A stretch of 64,000 nt of DNA from Phenylobacterium montanum (GTDB taxonomy: Bacteria > Pseudomonadota > Alphaproteobacteria > Caulobacterales > Caulobacteraceae), in the NCBI RefSeq assembly GCF_018135625.1, contig NZ_CP073078.1, positions 1,724,001 through 1,788,000 on the forward strand, in the 5' to 3' direction. The translations under genes and the position numbers were made by a program. Below the pieces are notes generated by a model that made no database searches, was not told where the DNA came from, and worked only from the letters and a program-made list of their open reading frames with translations. Below, piece by piece: positions 1 to 7,764 of this stretch (the stretch's first letter is position 1; the number at the start of each line of letters is the position of its first letter).

Positions 1-813
1 CTCGAAGTGGGAATGCAGGGGTATGATCTGGTCGTGCTTTCCGGCGAGGTAGAGGGCCGGAATACTTGTCTGCCCGGCCTTCTCCCAGGCGGTCTGCATC
101 AGGTCGACCAGGCCATACAGAGTGTCGGTGCGCGCGCCCCAGATCATCAGGGGATCGCGGCCCATGTGGCGCAGCTCGTCGATATTGTCGCTAGCGAGAA
201 TGTGGTTTTCCAGGAACCGCGGCGGGTTCATCACCAGTGGGCCGTCGATGTGGGCGGTCAGCCACAGGGCCGCGCTGTTGGGCCAGGGCTGGCTGGACCA
301 GCCCCACACGGCTGGCGAGACCAGGACCAGCCGGTCCGCGGCCGGCGGCCGGTCGGAGGAGAAGGCGTCGATGGCCACAGCCGCGCCCATGCTCTCCCCA
401 GCCACGGCGATGATCGCGTGCGGATAGCGCTGGCGGGCCAGGGCGGTGATCGTGCGCAGGTCCTCGGCCATCAGGTCCTGGCCGCCCCAGACGCCTCGCG
501 CCGGCGAGCGGCCGAAGCCGCGCTGGTCATAGGCGATGGTCGTGATCCCGTCCTGGGCCCATTGTTCGCCGGCCAAGTGGAAGGCGTTGGCATAGTCGTT
601 CATGCCGTGCAGGCCGATCACCACCGCCCAGGGCTCGCCGGTGGCAGGGTCCCATTCGCTGAGGCCGAGCCGGGCGCCGTCGAAGCTGACGAAGGCGTGC
701 TCCTCCAGCCGCGGCCCCTGGAAAGTGACATCGGGCTTGCCGGCCAGCTGGGTCACCGGCGCGCAGGCGGCCAGCAGCATAAGGACGGCGGCGGTCAGGA
801 CAGCTCGGATCAT
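1..813 (-). CDS. alpha/beta hydrolase lipoprotein (3' end outside window)
   Basis: The reverse strand is open for 271 codons from the ATG at 813 to the window edge, so the C-terminus is missing. The N-terminus MIRAVLTAAVLMLLAACAP is a lipoprotein signal with lipobox LLAAC (Cys17), so the enzyme should be anchored in the envelope. An oxyanion-type motif GLHGMNDY and the nucleophile elbow GESMG (Ser in G-x-S-x-G) place it in the serine alpha/beta hydrolases, close to monoacylglycerol-lipase/lysophospholipase (Hydrolase_4) types. The substrate is not predictable. Its ATG overlaps the stop of the upstream glycosylase gene as ATGA, so the two are probably translationally coupled, although no shared function is evident. 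Confidence 0.85.
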   Translation of the reverse strand, partial: MIRAVLTAAVLMLLAACAPVTQLAGKPDVTFQGPRLEEHAFVSFDGARLGLSEWDPATGEPWAVVIGLHGMNDYANAFHLAGEQWAQDGITTIAYDQRGFGRSPARGVWGGQDLMAEDLRTITALARQRYPHAIIAVAGESMGAAVAIDAFSSDRPPAADRLVLVSPAVWGWSSQPWPNSAALWLTAHIDGPLVMNPPRFLENHILASDNIDELRHMGRDPLMIWGARTDTLYGLVDLMQTAWEKAGQTSIPALYLAGKHDQIIPLHSHFE

Positions 814-1394
814 GCGGCCAACATGGAGACTATGCGCGTGCGCAAATATGGCGCCGCTTCGTCTTCGAACCAGGGATTCTTCTTCAGCCAGGCGGTGTTG
901 CGCCAGGAGGGGTGCGGCAGGGGCATCAGGTCGGGCAGGAGCGACCGCCAGGCGGCCACCGTCTCGGTCATGTTGGCGCCGGCCCGCTTTCCGAGCGCCC
1001 AGGCCTGGGCGTAGGAGCCGACCAGCAGGGTCAGCTTCACCTGCGGCAGTTCAGCCAGCAGCCGCTGTCGCCAAAGCGCGGCGCAGCGCGGCGGCGGGGG
1101 ATAGTCCCCGCCCTTGGGCGCCGTGCCGGGATAGCAGAAGGCCATCGCCGCGACGCCTATCGCCGGGTGACCGTAGAAGGTCCCGCGATCGACGCCCATC
1201 CAGGCGCGCAGCCGATCGCCGGAGGGATCGTCGAACGGCAGGCCGCTCTCGTGCACCCGCCGCCCCGGCGCCTGGCCGCAGATCAGGATGCGCGTGTCGG
1301 CGCTGACCCGCACCACCGGCCGCGGCTCGTACGGCAACTCCTCCGCACAGGCCCGGCAGGCTCTGATCTCGGCAAGGACGGCGTCCAGGGACAT
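810..1394 (-). CDS. uracil-DNA glycosylase superfamily protein, Fe-S family-4-like
   Basis: A 194-residue protein of the uracil-DNA glycosylase superfamily, expected to remove uracil or another damaged base from DNA in the cytoplasm. Visible features are motif A GQAPG (about residue 40), the C-terminal motif HPSWRN, and four cysteines: CRAC near residues 13-16, then FCYPG and PPRC separated by 16 residues. That spacing resembles the [4Fe-4S] site of family 4/5 enzymes, so a cluster is likely. The length fits the family. The stop overlaps the next gene's ATG (ATGA). It could be one of the UDG-like subfamilies without proven uracil activity. Confidence 0.85.
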   Translation of the reverse strand: MSLDAVLAEIRACRACAEELPYEPRPVVRVSADTRILICGQAPGRRVHESGLPFDDPSGDRLRAWMGVDRGTFYGHPAIGVAAMAFCYPGTAPKGGDYPPPPRCAALWRQRLLAELPQVKLTLLVGSYAQAWALGKRAGANMTETVAAWRSLLPDLMPLPHPSWRNTAWLKKNPWFEDEAAPYLRTRIVSMLAA

Positions 1395-1453
1395 GGCCCC
1401 TGTCTAGCGTGCGTCGCCGCCGGGCTCCAGACGACCGGGGGACGCAGGGGGCG

Positions 1454-1693
1454 TCAGGGCAGCCGCAGCCGATACACCCCTTTGAAACTGTCCGGGTCGG
1501 CCGGCTTGCCATGGCGGGTGATGACCAGCCGCTCCTGGCGGGCGAGGCCGATGGCGGTGGCGCGGACCTGGCCCAGCATGCGCCGCCAGCCCTCGGCGTC
1601 CACCGCCCGCGCCACCTGCTCGGGCGAGACCGACTTGCCGGGTTCGAGCCCCTTCAGGAGGTCGAAAATGGCCTCTTCGATGGGAGAACGCAC
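1454..1693 (-). CDS. DUF3253 family small protein
   Basis: A 79-residue protein that resembles the DUF3253 family, of unknown function. It is predicted to be a small winged-helix-like domain (PIEEAIFDLLKGLEPGKSVSPE, then a helical repeat ending in a short strand VYRLRLP). It uses GTG at 1693, one base after the TGA of the acyl-CoA dehydrogenase (TGAGGTG), so it is the second gene of that operon and probably translationally coupled. The call rests on the overall pattern (EEAIFDLL, WRRMLGQVR, ITRHGKP). No DNA target or partner can be named. Confidence 0.7.
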   Translation of the reverse strand: MRSPIEEAIFDLLKGLEPGKSVSPEQVARAVDAEGWRRMLGQVRATAIGLARQERLVITRHGKPADPDSFKGVYRLRLP

Positions 1694-1694
1694 C

Positions 1695-2843
1695 TCACCC
1701 GCCCCGCTTCATCGTCTCGCGGGCGATGACCAGCTTCTGGATCTCGCTGGCGCCTTCGTAGATGCGGAAGATGCGCACGTCGCGATAGAGCCGCTCGATG
1801 CCGTAGTCTGCGACATAGCCGGCGCCGCCGAAGATCTGCACCGCCCGGTCGGCGACGCGGCCGACCATTTCCGAAGCGAACAGCTTGGAGGAGGCCGCCT
1901 CCAGGGTGACGCTGTCGCCGGCGTCGCGCTTTCTGGCGCTGTCCAGCACCAAGGCCTTGGCCGCCAGGGCCTCGGTCTTGCTGTCGGCGATCATCGCCTG
2001 GACCATCTGGAAACTGGCCAGGGCCTGGCCGAACTGCTTGCGCTCGGCGGCGTAGGCCACCGAGTCGGCGATGAGGCGCTCGGCGACCCCGACGCAGATG
2101 CTGGCGATGTGCAGGCGACCGCGGTCCAGGACCTGCATGGCGATCTTGAAGCCCTCGCCCTCAGGCCCAAGCCGGTTCTCGACCGGGACCCGCACGCCCT
2201 CGAAGATCACGTCACAGATGTGGGCGCCTTGCTGGCCCATCTTCTTTTCCGGCTTGCCGACCGAAAGCCCCGGCAGGTCGCGCGGGACCAGGAAGGCGGA
2301 AACCCCCGGCGCGCCCTTCTTGTCCGGGTCGGTGCGGGCCATGACGGTAAAGAGGCCGGCCTTGTTGGCGTTGGTGATGTAGCGCTTGGAGCCGTCCAGC
2401 ACGTAGTGGTCGCCGTCACGCCGGGCGCGCGTCTGCACGGCGGCCGAATCAGAGCCGGCCTCGGGCTCCGTCAGGGCGAAGGATGTGACCGTCTCGCCCG
2501 AGGCGATGCTCGGCAGCCACTTCGACTTCTGCTCGTCGGAACCAAACATGACCAGGCCCTGGCTGCCGATGCCGACATTGGTGCCGAAGGTCGAGCGGAA
2601 GGCCGGCGAGGTGCGGCCGAGCTCGAAACAGACCAGGCACTCCTCCTCCATCGAAAGGCCCAGGCCGCCGTATTCCTCGGGGATCGACAGGCCGAACAGC
2701 CCCAGATCGCGCATCTCGGCGACCACCTCGTCCGGCACGGCGTCGTTCTCGGCCACCTGGGCCTCGATCGGCCGCAGGCGCTCGGCGACGAAACGGCGCA
2801 CGCCCTCGATCAGCTGATTGCGGGTTTCGAGATCGAGAGCCAT
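1695..2843 (-). CDS. acyl-CoA dehydrogenase
   Basis: A 382-residue FAD flavoenzyme that oxidises an acyl-CoA to the trans-2-enoyl-CoA and passes electrons to ETF. Family signatures are present: FALTEPEAGSDSAA (FAD/substrate loop), the C-terminal domain AERKQFGQ, and IYEGASEIQ with the catalytic base Glu363 in the canonical position. That contrasts with the three other acyl-CoA dehydrogenases in this window, which lack it. I start at the ATG at 2843, which follows a GGGGAA ribosome site. A longer frame to 2924 has no such support. It is divergent from a PaaI-type thioesterase gene 79 bases away, and the two could act on the same acyl-CoA. The chain-length or branched-chain preference cannot be read from the sequence. 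Confidence 0.93.
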   Translation of the reverse strand: MALDLETRNQLIEGVRRFVAERLRPIEAQVAENDAVPDEVVAEMRDLGLFGLSIPEEYGGLGLSMEEECLVCFELGRTSPAFRSTFGTNVGIGSQGLVMFGSDEQKSKWLPSIASGETVTSFALTEPEAGSDSAAVQTRARRDGDHYVLDGSKRYITNANKAGLFTVMARTDPDKKGAPGVSAFLVPRDLPGLSVGKPEKKMGQQGAHICDVIFEGVRVPVENRLGPEGEGFKIAMQVLDRGRLHIASICVGVAERLIADSVAYAAERKQFGQALASFQMVQAMIADSKTEALAAKALVLDSARKRDAGDSVTLEAASSKLFASEMVGRVADRAVQIFGGAGYVADYGIERLYRDVRIFRIYEGASEIQKLVIARETMKRGG

Positions 2844-2922
2844 GGCGTTCCCCTTGCCGTTCCGGCTATGCAGCGTCGCAACTGATCGAGGTTCATAGAG
2901 CGCGGAGAGGGGCGGAGCAAAC

Positions 2923-3378
2923 ATGGCCGACGGCGAGGATCTTTTTCCCGACCGCCCGCTGATCGCCGAGGGCGAATGGGCCGGCTGGCGGCTATGGCAG
3001 GGCAGCGACCCCTATGAGGACCTGAGCGGACCCTACTATTCGCGCGTGGAGCCCGACGGGTCGGTGCTCGCCGCCTTCCGCGCCGAGAATAAGCACATGA
3101 ACGGCGGCGGCTTCATGCACGGCGGCTGCATGCTGACCTTCGCCGATTACTGCCTGTTCGTCTGCGGCCGCCACGCCCTGGCCGACACCCACGCGGTGAC
3201 TGTGTCGCTGAACGCCGAGTTCGTGGGACCGGCCCATGTGGGCGACCTGATCGAGGGCCGCGGCGAGGTGGTGCGGGCCGGCGGCTCCCTGGTGTTCCTG
3301 CGCGGGACCATTTCCACCGGCGGGCGGACGATCATGACCTATTCGGGGGTGGTGAAGAAAACCCGCGCGCGCGCCTAG
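2923..3378 (+). CDS. PaaI-family hotdog thioesterase
   Basis: A 151-residue single-hotdog protein. The motif HGGCMLTFADY (about residues 66-76), with a preceding Asn-rich stretch NKHMNGGGF, is typical of the PaaI/ACOT13-like acyl-CoA thioesterases, which hydrolyse acyl- or aryl-CoA to free acid and CoA in the cytoplasm. A strong GGAGAGGGGCGGAG ribosome site precedes the ATG. It shares a 79-base divergent promoter region with an acyl-CoA dehydrogenase. Its stop overlaps the stop of the convergent rcnA-like gene (CTAG). The substrate is unknown. Confidence 0.85.
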   Translation: MADGEDLFPDRPLIAEGEWAGWRLWQGSDPYEDLSGPYYSRVEPDGSVLAAFRAENKHMNGGGFMHGGCMLTFADYCLFVCGRHALADTHAVTVSLNAEFVGPAHVGDLIEGRGEVVRAGGSLVFLRGTISTGGRTIMTYSGVVKKTRARA

Positions 3379-4232
3379 CCTGCCAGCGCCATCGCCGCCC
3401 GCACGCCCAGGATCAAACCAAGGCTCATCACCAGGCCGCCGGAGAGATAGGGCGCACGGCGCATCCAGCCATCCAGGCCCTGCCAGCGCTGCGTCGCCTT
3501 TCTGAGGCCGACCGCGGCGACGACGCCGAAGGTGACCATGGTCAGGGCGAGGCCGACCGAAAAGCCCGCAACCAGAACCGCGCCGAGGGCGATCTTCTTC
3601 ACCTGCAGGCAGAGCAGCAGCACGGTGATCGCCGCCGGGCATGGGATCAGCCCGCCGGTCAGGCCGAACAGGATGATCTGGCCATTGGTCACCGGCTTGC
3701 CGGCGAAGCGGCTCATGATCTCGGCGGCGTGCTCGCGCTCGTGCGCATCCTGGGCCTCGCCGGCCGCCTCGAGCAGGGCGTGCGGGTCGAAGCCGTGGTC
3801 GTGATGGTGGTCATGGTCGCATTGATCATGGTCGTGATGGCCATGATCGTGGCTGTGACCATGATCATGGGCATGGGCGGCGGCCCTCGCCTCCCGCGCC
3901 GTGCGCCAGATCATCCAGGCGGCGATCGACACGATGGCGATCGCCGAGGCCAGCTGGAACCAGGGCTCGCTGGTCTCGACGTTCAGATTGCGGCCGAACC
4001 AGAGCCCGCCCAGGGCCACCAACCAGACCACCAGGGTGTGGGACGCCGTCGCCGACAGGCCCAGCATCACCGCCTGGCCCACCGTGCCGCGGACGGCGAT
4101 GATGAAGGCTGCCATCATGGTCTTGGAATGGCCCGGCTCCAGGCCGTGCAGGGCGCCGAGCAGCACTGCGGTCGGGATGAACAGCCAGAGGTTGGCCGAG
4201 CCGGCGGCGATCAGGTGGGCGAGGTCGGGCAT
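3375..4232 (-). CDS. rcnA: RcnA/NicO-family nickel-cobalt efflux protein
   Basis: A 285-residue polytopic inner-membrane protein. The motif LHGLEPGHSKTMMAAF in the first membrane segments is diagnostic of the NicO/RcnA family. A His/Asp-rich cytoplasmic loop (about residues 118-150, many HDH repeats and one Cys) lies between the two membrane halves, as in RcnA. The expected role is Ni2+/Co2+ export. It is the last gene of an operon that starts with a CsoR/RcnR-type sensor. The methyltransferase stop lies 2 bases upstream of this ATG. The metal identity is inferred from family and context. Confidence 0.9.
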   Translation of the reverse strand: MPDLAHLIAAGSANLWLFIPTAVLLGALHGLEPGHSKTMMAAFIIAVRGTVGQAVMLGLSATASHTLVVWLVALGGLWFGRNLNVETSEPWFQLASAIAIVSIAAWMIWRTAREARAAAHAHDHGHSHDHGHHDHDQCDHDHHHDHGFDPHALLEAAGEAQDAHEREHAAEIMSRFAGKPVTNGQIILFGLTGGLIPCPAAITVLLLCLQVKKIALGAVLVAGFSVGLALTMVTFGVVAAVGLRKATQRWQGLDGWMRRAPYLSGGLVMSLGLILGVRAAMALAG

Positions 4233-4234
4233 GA

Positions 4235-5233
4235 TCAGGCCGCGGCTCCGCGCGGGCCGGGCTTTTGCAGCAGCAGGTACCAGGCGTGGTTGAAGGCGCC
4301 TTCCTCGACGATCTCGAACCCGGCCGCCTTCGCCATGGCCCGCCAGGCGGACTTGGGCGTCAGGAACATGGACAGGACATTGGCCACGGCGAACATCGAC
4401 ATCCCCGGGACCCAGATGGCCATCAGGAAGCGTCCACCGGGTTTCAGCACGCGGAAGGCTTCGGCGAGGCCCTTGGCCTTGCCGTCCCCCAGGTGGTCAT
4501 AGACGTGGGTGCTGGCGATGGAATCGAAGTCGCCCTCGCCGAAAGGCAGCGCGGTGAGGTCGCCGGACTCGATCGTCACCTTGTCGCTCAGGCCCGCCAG
4601 CTGCAGGTTCCGCTCCAAAAGCGCCCGGCCGCCGTCGTCTATGTAGCCGGCGTCGAAGCGGTCGACGGCGATGATGTGGCCGCCGCGCACGATGCGGCCC
4701 AGCGCAATGCTGGTACGCCCGGCGCCGCATCCGGCGTCCATGACCACGTCGGCCTCCCCACGCAGAAGGTCGACCATGGGCAGCACCGCCTGATCCTGCC
4801 GGCGAAAGCCGCGCATGATCGAATTGCCGGCCAAGAACAGGCAGGCCAGCGCCACCAGGGCGAAGGCCAGCGGCCAGAGGCCCGGCGCCGAAACCTGCAC
4901 AGCGACCGCCGCAGCGAGCGCGATCAGGGCGGCGATGCCTAAGCCGTTCATCCAGCCCGGCCCCCAGCCGAAGTCGAGCCGGTCGCCGCTCGCCGCCCGG
5001 TTCTTCCGCGCCCGGCGGAAGTGGTCGCGCAAGCCGCCGAAATAGAGCGAGGAGAGGATCACCACCGCCCCCACCAGATGGAAGCCGGCGAACAGGATCA
5101 GCGAGGCCGACACGGCCTTCAGATGCGGCACATAGATCATCAGGGCCGCCCCGGCCGCGAGGCCGACAAGGCCGAAGATCCAGAAGTGGCTGTGGGCGTG
5201 ATGGGCCATCGGCCCGGCCTTGCCGTCCGCCAT
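4235..5233 (-). CDS. membrane-anchored class I SAM methyltransferase
   Basis: A 332-residue protein with an N-terminal membrane region of about four hydrophobic segments (around 14-32, 38-58, 96-115, 118-135) followed by a Rossmann methyltransferase domain. The SAM-binding motif DAGCGAGRTSIAL is at about residues 170-182, and a C-terminal LKPGGRFLMAIW is also visible. The start is ATG 5233, which follows a GGAGGAG ribosome site; the longer upstream frame is not supported. The N-terminal HHAHSH could bind metal. It sits between the metal sensor gene and rcnA with nearly no spacing, so it is probably co-induced by metal. The methyl acceptor is unknown, and a methyltransferase is not a standard part of rcn operons. 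Confidence 0.8.
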   Translation of the reverse strand: MADGKAGPMAHHAHSHFWIFGLVGLAAGAALMIYVPHLKAVSASLILFAGFHLVGAVVILSSLYFGGLRDHFRRARKNRAASGDRLDFGWGPGWMNGLGIAALIALAAAVAVQVSAPGLWPLAFALVALACLFLAGNSIMRGFRRQDQAVLPMVDLLRGEADVVMDAGCGAGRTSIALGRIVRGGHIIAVDRFDAGYIDDGGRALLERNLQLAGLSDKVTIESGDLTALPFGEGDFDSIASTHVYDHLGDGKAKGLAEAFRVLKPGGRFLMAIWVPGMSMFAVANVLSMFLTPKSAWRAMAKAAGFEIVEEGAFNHAWYLLLQKPGPRGAAA

Positions 5234-5277
5234 GGTCGCTCCTCCGTCTGTGTGGTTGCGGCCGCCCTGGTAGGCGG

Positions 5278-5538
5278 TCAGAGGTACTTGGTGAGCTGCT
5301 TGATCTCCTTCAGGTCGGCCTTGGCGCTCTCGCCGCCGCCGTCCAGGCAGTGCTCGATATGGTCGTGGATCAACTCGCGCTTGGCCGCGCCCACAGCCGC
5401 CTCCACCGCATGCAGTTGCTGAGCCAGATCGAGGCAACTGCGCCCGTCCTCGATCATCTTGACGATCGAGCGCAGGTGCCCTTCGGCCCGCTTCAGGCGG
5501 GAGGCGATGGCGGGGTGGGATGCGTGCTTGTGTTCCAT
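5278..5538 (-). CDS. CsoR/RcnR-family metal-responsive repressor
   Basis: An 86-residue all-alpha DUF156 (CsoR/RcnR/FrmR) repressor. Candidate metal ligands are His3, Cys35, His60 and Cys64. RcnR has His at the last position and CsoR has the Cys-His-Cys triad, so this protein combines an RcnR-type N-terminal His with a CsoR/InrS-type Cys64. It is expected to bind the inverted repeat just upstream and to derepress when metal is bound. It heads the operon with the methyltransferase and the RcnA-like exporter. No Shine-Dalgarno sequence is visible. The predicted promoter would start transcription essentially at the ATG, so the mRNA may be leaderless. Confidence 0.9.
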   Translation of the reverse strand: MEHKHASHPAIASRLKRAEGHLRSIVKMIEDGRSCLDLAQQLHAVEAAVGAAKRELIHDHIEHCLDGGGESAKADLKEIKQLTKYL

Positions 5539-5544
5539 GTCGAT

Positions 5545-5568
5545 TATCCTATCCCCCTGGATAGGATA
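5545..5568. promoter_or_regulatory. operator of the metal-efflux operon (perfect inverted repeat)
   Basis: Perfect 10-base arms TATCCTATCC and GGATAGGATA are separated by CCCT. The C/G-rich centre flanked by A/T resembles operators of CsoR/RcnR-family repressors. It lies 6 bases upstream of the sensor ATG, between the predicted -35 and overlapping the -10, which is ideal for repression of the whole operon. Confidence 0.75.
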
Positions 5569-5575
5569 GAGTCAA
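5546..5575 (-). promoter_or_regulatory. predicted promoter of the metal-efflux operon
   Basis: On the reverse strand a -35 box TTGACT (5575-5570) and a -10-like TAGGAT (5551-5546) are 18 bases apart. Initiation about 7 bases past the -10 would fall at or next to the start codon at 5538, which implies a leaderless transcript. Confidence 0.5.
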
Positions 5576-5602
5576 TCCGTTCGACGAGACTCCACAAATC
5601 AG

Positions 5603-5623
5603 ATCAAAAATCCAATTTTTGAT
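5603..5623. promoter_or_regulatory. AT-rich inverted repeat upstream of the cyclodeaminase operon
   Basis: Perfect 9-base arms ATCAAAAAT and ATTTTTGAT with spacer CCA lie in a locally AT-rich 60-base stretch between the divergent metal-sensor and cyclodeaminase genes. It is about 60 bases upstream of the cyclodeaminase ATG, so it is a candidate operator, for example for the DauR-like regulator at the end of that operon. Confidence 0.45.
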
Positions 5624-5683
5624 TCGACAGTCTAATTATTCAGGCCTAGTGAATTCGGTGTTTGCTGTCCGGAAGCCCGCCCC

Positions 5684-6643
5684 ATGCCCACCGCGCCCAT
5701 CCTCAACGAGACCGAGATCCTGGCCCTGCTGCCGCGGATCAACGTCGCGAGCGCGCTTCGCCGCATGTTCGCCGCCCTGCACGCGGGCGAGGCGGTGCAG
5801 CCGCCGCAGACGGTGACCCTGTTCCCGAAAGACGCCGGCGACTTCATCGCCTATGCCGGGATGCTGGCCGGCGAGGCCGCGTTCGGGGTCAAGCTGTCGC
5901 CCTACATCGTGCGCAAGCAGGGGCCGCTGATCACCGCCTGGACCCTTCTGATGTCGGCCGAGACCGGCGAGCCGCTGCTGCTCTGCGACTCCAAGCGGTT
6001 GACCACCGAGCGCACCGCAGCGACCACCGCCCTGGCCGTCGACCTGCTGACCGCGCCCGACGCCGGGACCCTGGCCATCGTCGGGACCGGCGACATCGCC
6101 GAAGCCCACCTGCGCCGCGTCCTGCCCTTGAGGGCCTGGCGCGATATCCGCATCACCTCGCCCTCGATCGAGCGCCGGCCAGCCGCCGACTTCGCCCGCT
6201 TCACCGACCTGAGTGAAGGGGTGCGGCTATGCGCCAACCTCGCCGAGGCGGTGCGGGACGCCGACGCCGTGCTGCTCTGCACCTCTTCCGCGAGCCCGGT
6301 GCTGGACCCGGCCATGCTGACCAAGCCCGCCCTGATCACCTCGATCAGCACCAACGCCCCCCGCGCCCACGAGGTCGCGCCGCAGGCCATGACCGCCTTG
6401 GACGTCTATTGCGACTACCGCCGCACTGCGCCGCTCAGCGCCGGCGAGATGGTGATCGCAGCCGAAAGCCACGGCTGGTCCGCAGACGCCATCCTCGGCG
6501 ACCTGCCCGAACTGGTGGCCGGCGCGGTCCAGCCAGCCTTCGGCCGCCGCCACCGCTTCTTCCGCTCGATCGGCATGGGCTTGGAAGACATCGCCGTCGC
6601 CGCCGAAGTGCTGCGCGCCCACAATGAGGAGACCCGCCCGTGA
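5684..6643 (+). CDS. ornithine cyclodeaminase / mu-crystallin family protein
   Basis: A 319-residue NAD(P)-dependent enzyme of the OCD/mu-crystallin family. It has the substrate loop with LTTERTAATTALAVDLL (about 105-121), the dinucleotide motif VGTGDIAEAHLR (about 133-144) and a downstream TSSASPVL strand. Members cyclise ornithine to proline, dehydrogenate Ala, or, as DauB of Pseudomonas, interconvert arginine and its 2-keto acid. The third gene of this operon encodes a DauR-type regulator, so an amino-acid dehydrogenase or imine-reductase role is more likely than bona fide ornithine cyclodeaminase. The stop overlaps the GTG start of the aminotransferase (GTGA). Confidence 0.85.
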   Translation: MPTAPILNETEILALLPRINVASALRRMFAALHAGEAVQPPQTVTLFPKDAGDFIAYAGMLAGEAAFGVKLSPYIVRKQGPLITAWTLLMSAETGEPLLLCDSKRLTTERTAATTALAVDLLTAPDAGTLAIVGTGDIAEAHLRRVLPLRAWRDIRITSPSIERRPAADFARFTDLSEGVRLCANLAEAVRDADAVLLCTSSASPVLDPAMLTKPALITSISTNAPRAHEVAPQAMTALDVYCDYRRTAPLSAGEMVIAAESHGWSADAILGDLPELVAGAVQPAFGRRHRFFRSIGMGLEDIAVAAEVLRAHNEETRP

Positions 6644-7764
6644 AGATCGCCCCCTTCGCCGTCGAAATCTGGATGAACGCGCACGAGACCCGGTGCGTGC
6701 ACAACATCGCCGAGACCTGCATCGACTCCATCCCCTTCGGCGAACTGATGGCCCTGGCCGGCAAGGACAATGTGATCCTGGAGGAGCTCAACGGCCTGAA
6801 GCTGACCTATGGCGCGATCGAGGGCAGCCAAAGGCTGCGTGAGGCGATCGCCGCGCTGTACCAGGGCCGCGGGCCGGACGAGGTGCTGGTGACCCACGGG
6901 GCCATCGGGGCCAACGCCCTGCTCTACGAGACCCTGGTCGAGCCGGGCGACGAGATCGTCTCGGTGGTCCCGACCTATCAGCAGCACTATTCTATCCCCG
7001 AGAGCTACCAGGCCGAGGTCAAGCGCCTGCAGCTGAGGGCCGAGCACCGCTACCTGCCCGACATCGCCGAACTCGAGGCCATGGTCGGGCCGCAGACCCG
7101 GCTGATCGCCATGACCAACCCCAACAACCCGACCGGCTCGGTGATGGACGAGGCCATGCTGCGCCAGATCGTCGAGATCGCCCGGCGGCACGACGCCTGG
7201 CTGATCTGCGACGAGGTCTATCGCGGCGTCGAGACCGGGGACCAGCCGACGCCGCCCTCGATCGCCGACCTCTACGACAAGGGGATCGCGGTCGGCAGCA
7301 TGTCCAAGGCCTTCGCCCTGGCGGGCCTGAGGCTCGGCTGGATCAGCGCGCCGCGTGACCTGCTCGAACGGGTGATGATCCGCCGCGACTACAACACCAT
7401 CAGCGTCGGCATGATCGACGACCACGTCGCCGCCATCGCCCTGGAGCACCGCGAGGCGCTGATGGCCCGCAACCGCGAGATCGTGCGGGTCAACCTCAAG
7501 ATCCTGGATGACTGGGTCGCCGGCGAACCCCGGATCTCATGGGTGCGGCCCACGGGCGGGACCGTGACCCTGCTGAACTACGACGCCGAGCTGAGCTCAG
7601 AGGATTTCTGCCGAAGGCTCCTGCAGGAAACGGGCGTCCTGATGGTCCCGGGCTCGGCCTTCGAGATGGAGAGGACCGTGCGCCTAGGCTTCGGCAACGG
7701 GACCGAGACGCTGAAGGCGGGCCTGGCCGGCCTGTCGCGCTTCCTGAAGGGCCTGCCGGCTTGA
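6640..7764 (+). CDS. class I/II PLP-dependent aminotransferase
   Basis: A 374-residue fold-type I PLP enzyme. TNPNNPTGSV (cofactor/substrate loop), CDEVYRG, and SMSKAFALAGLRLGW with Schiff-base Lys223 define an aspartate-aminotransferase-family enzyme of normal length. It starts with GTG at 6640, overlapping the upstream TGA, so it is coupled to the cyclodeaminase-family gene. Together they could transaminate an amino acid and reduce or cyclise the resulting keto acid or imine. The precise substrate is unknown; relatives include generic aminotransferases and capreomycidine-synthase-like proteins. Confidence 0.88.
   Translation: MKIAPFAVEIWMNAHETRCVHNIAETCIDSIPFGELMALAGKDNVILEELNGLKLTYGAIEGSQRLREAIAALYQGRGPDEVLVTHGAIGANALLYETLVEPGDEIVSVVPTYQQHYSIPESYQAEVKRLQLRAEHRYLPDIAELEAMVGPQTRLIAMTNPNNPTGSVMDEAMLRQIVEIARRHDAWLICDEVYRGVETGDQPTPPSIADLYDKGIAVGSMSKAFALAGLRLGWISAPRDLLERVMIRRDYNTISVGMIDDHVAAIALEHREALMARNREIVRVNLKILDDWVAGEPRISWVRPTGGTVTLLNYDAELSSEDFCRRLLQETGVLMVPGSAFEMERTVRLGFGNGTETLKAGLAGLSRFLKGLPA

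Noticed and set aside
7-1014. 335-codon + strand frame at the left edge
   Set aside because: Opposite the lipoprotein hydrolase and glycosylase genes, which show signal peptide and catalytic motifs on the reverse strand.
912-2885. 657-codon + strand frame opposite the glycosylase and acyl-CoA dehydrogenase genes
   Set aside because: Antisense to genes with clear motifs and ribosome sites; its product is low-complexity Arg/Gly/His-rich sequence typical of GC-rich shadows.
3781-3900. Dense CATGATCATGG-like repeats suggesting a tandem repeat or array
   Set aside because: They encode the His/Asp-rich loop of the RcnA-like protein on the reverse strand; not a CRISPR or independent repeat.
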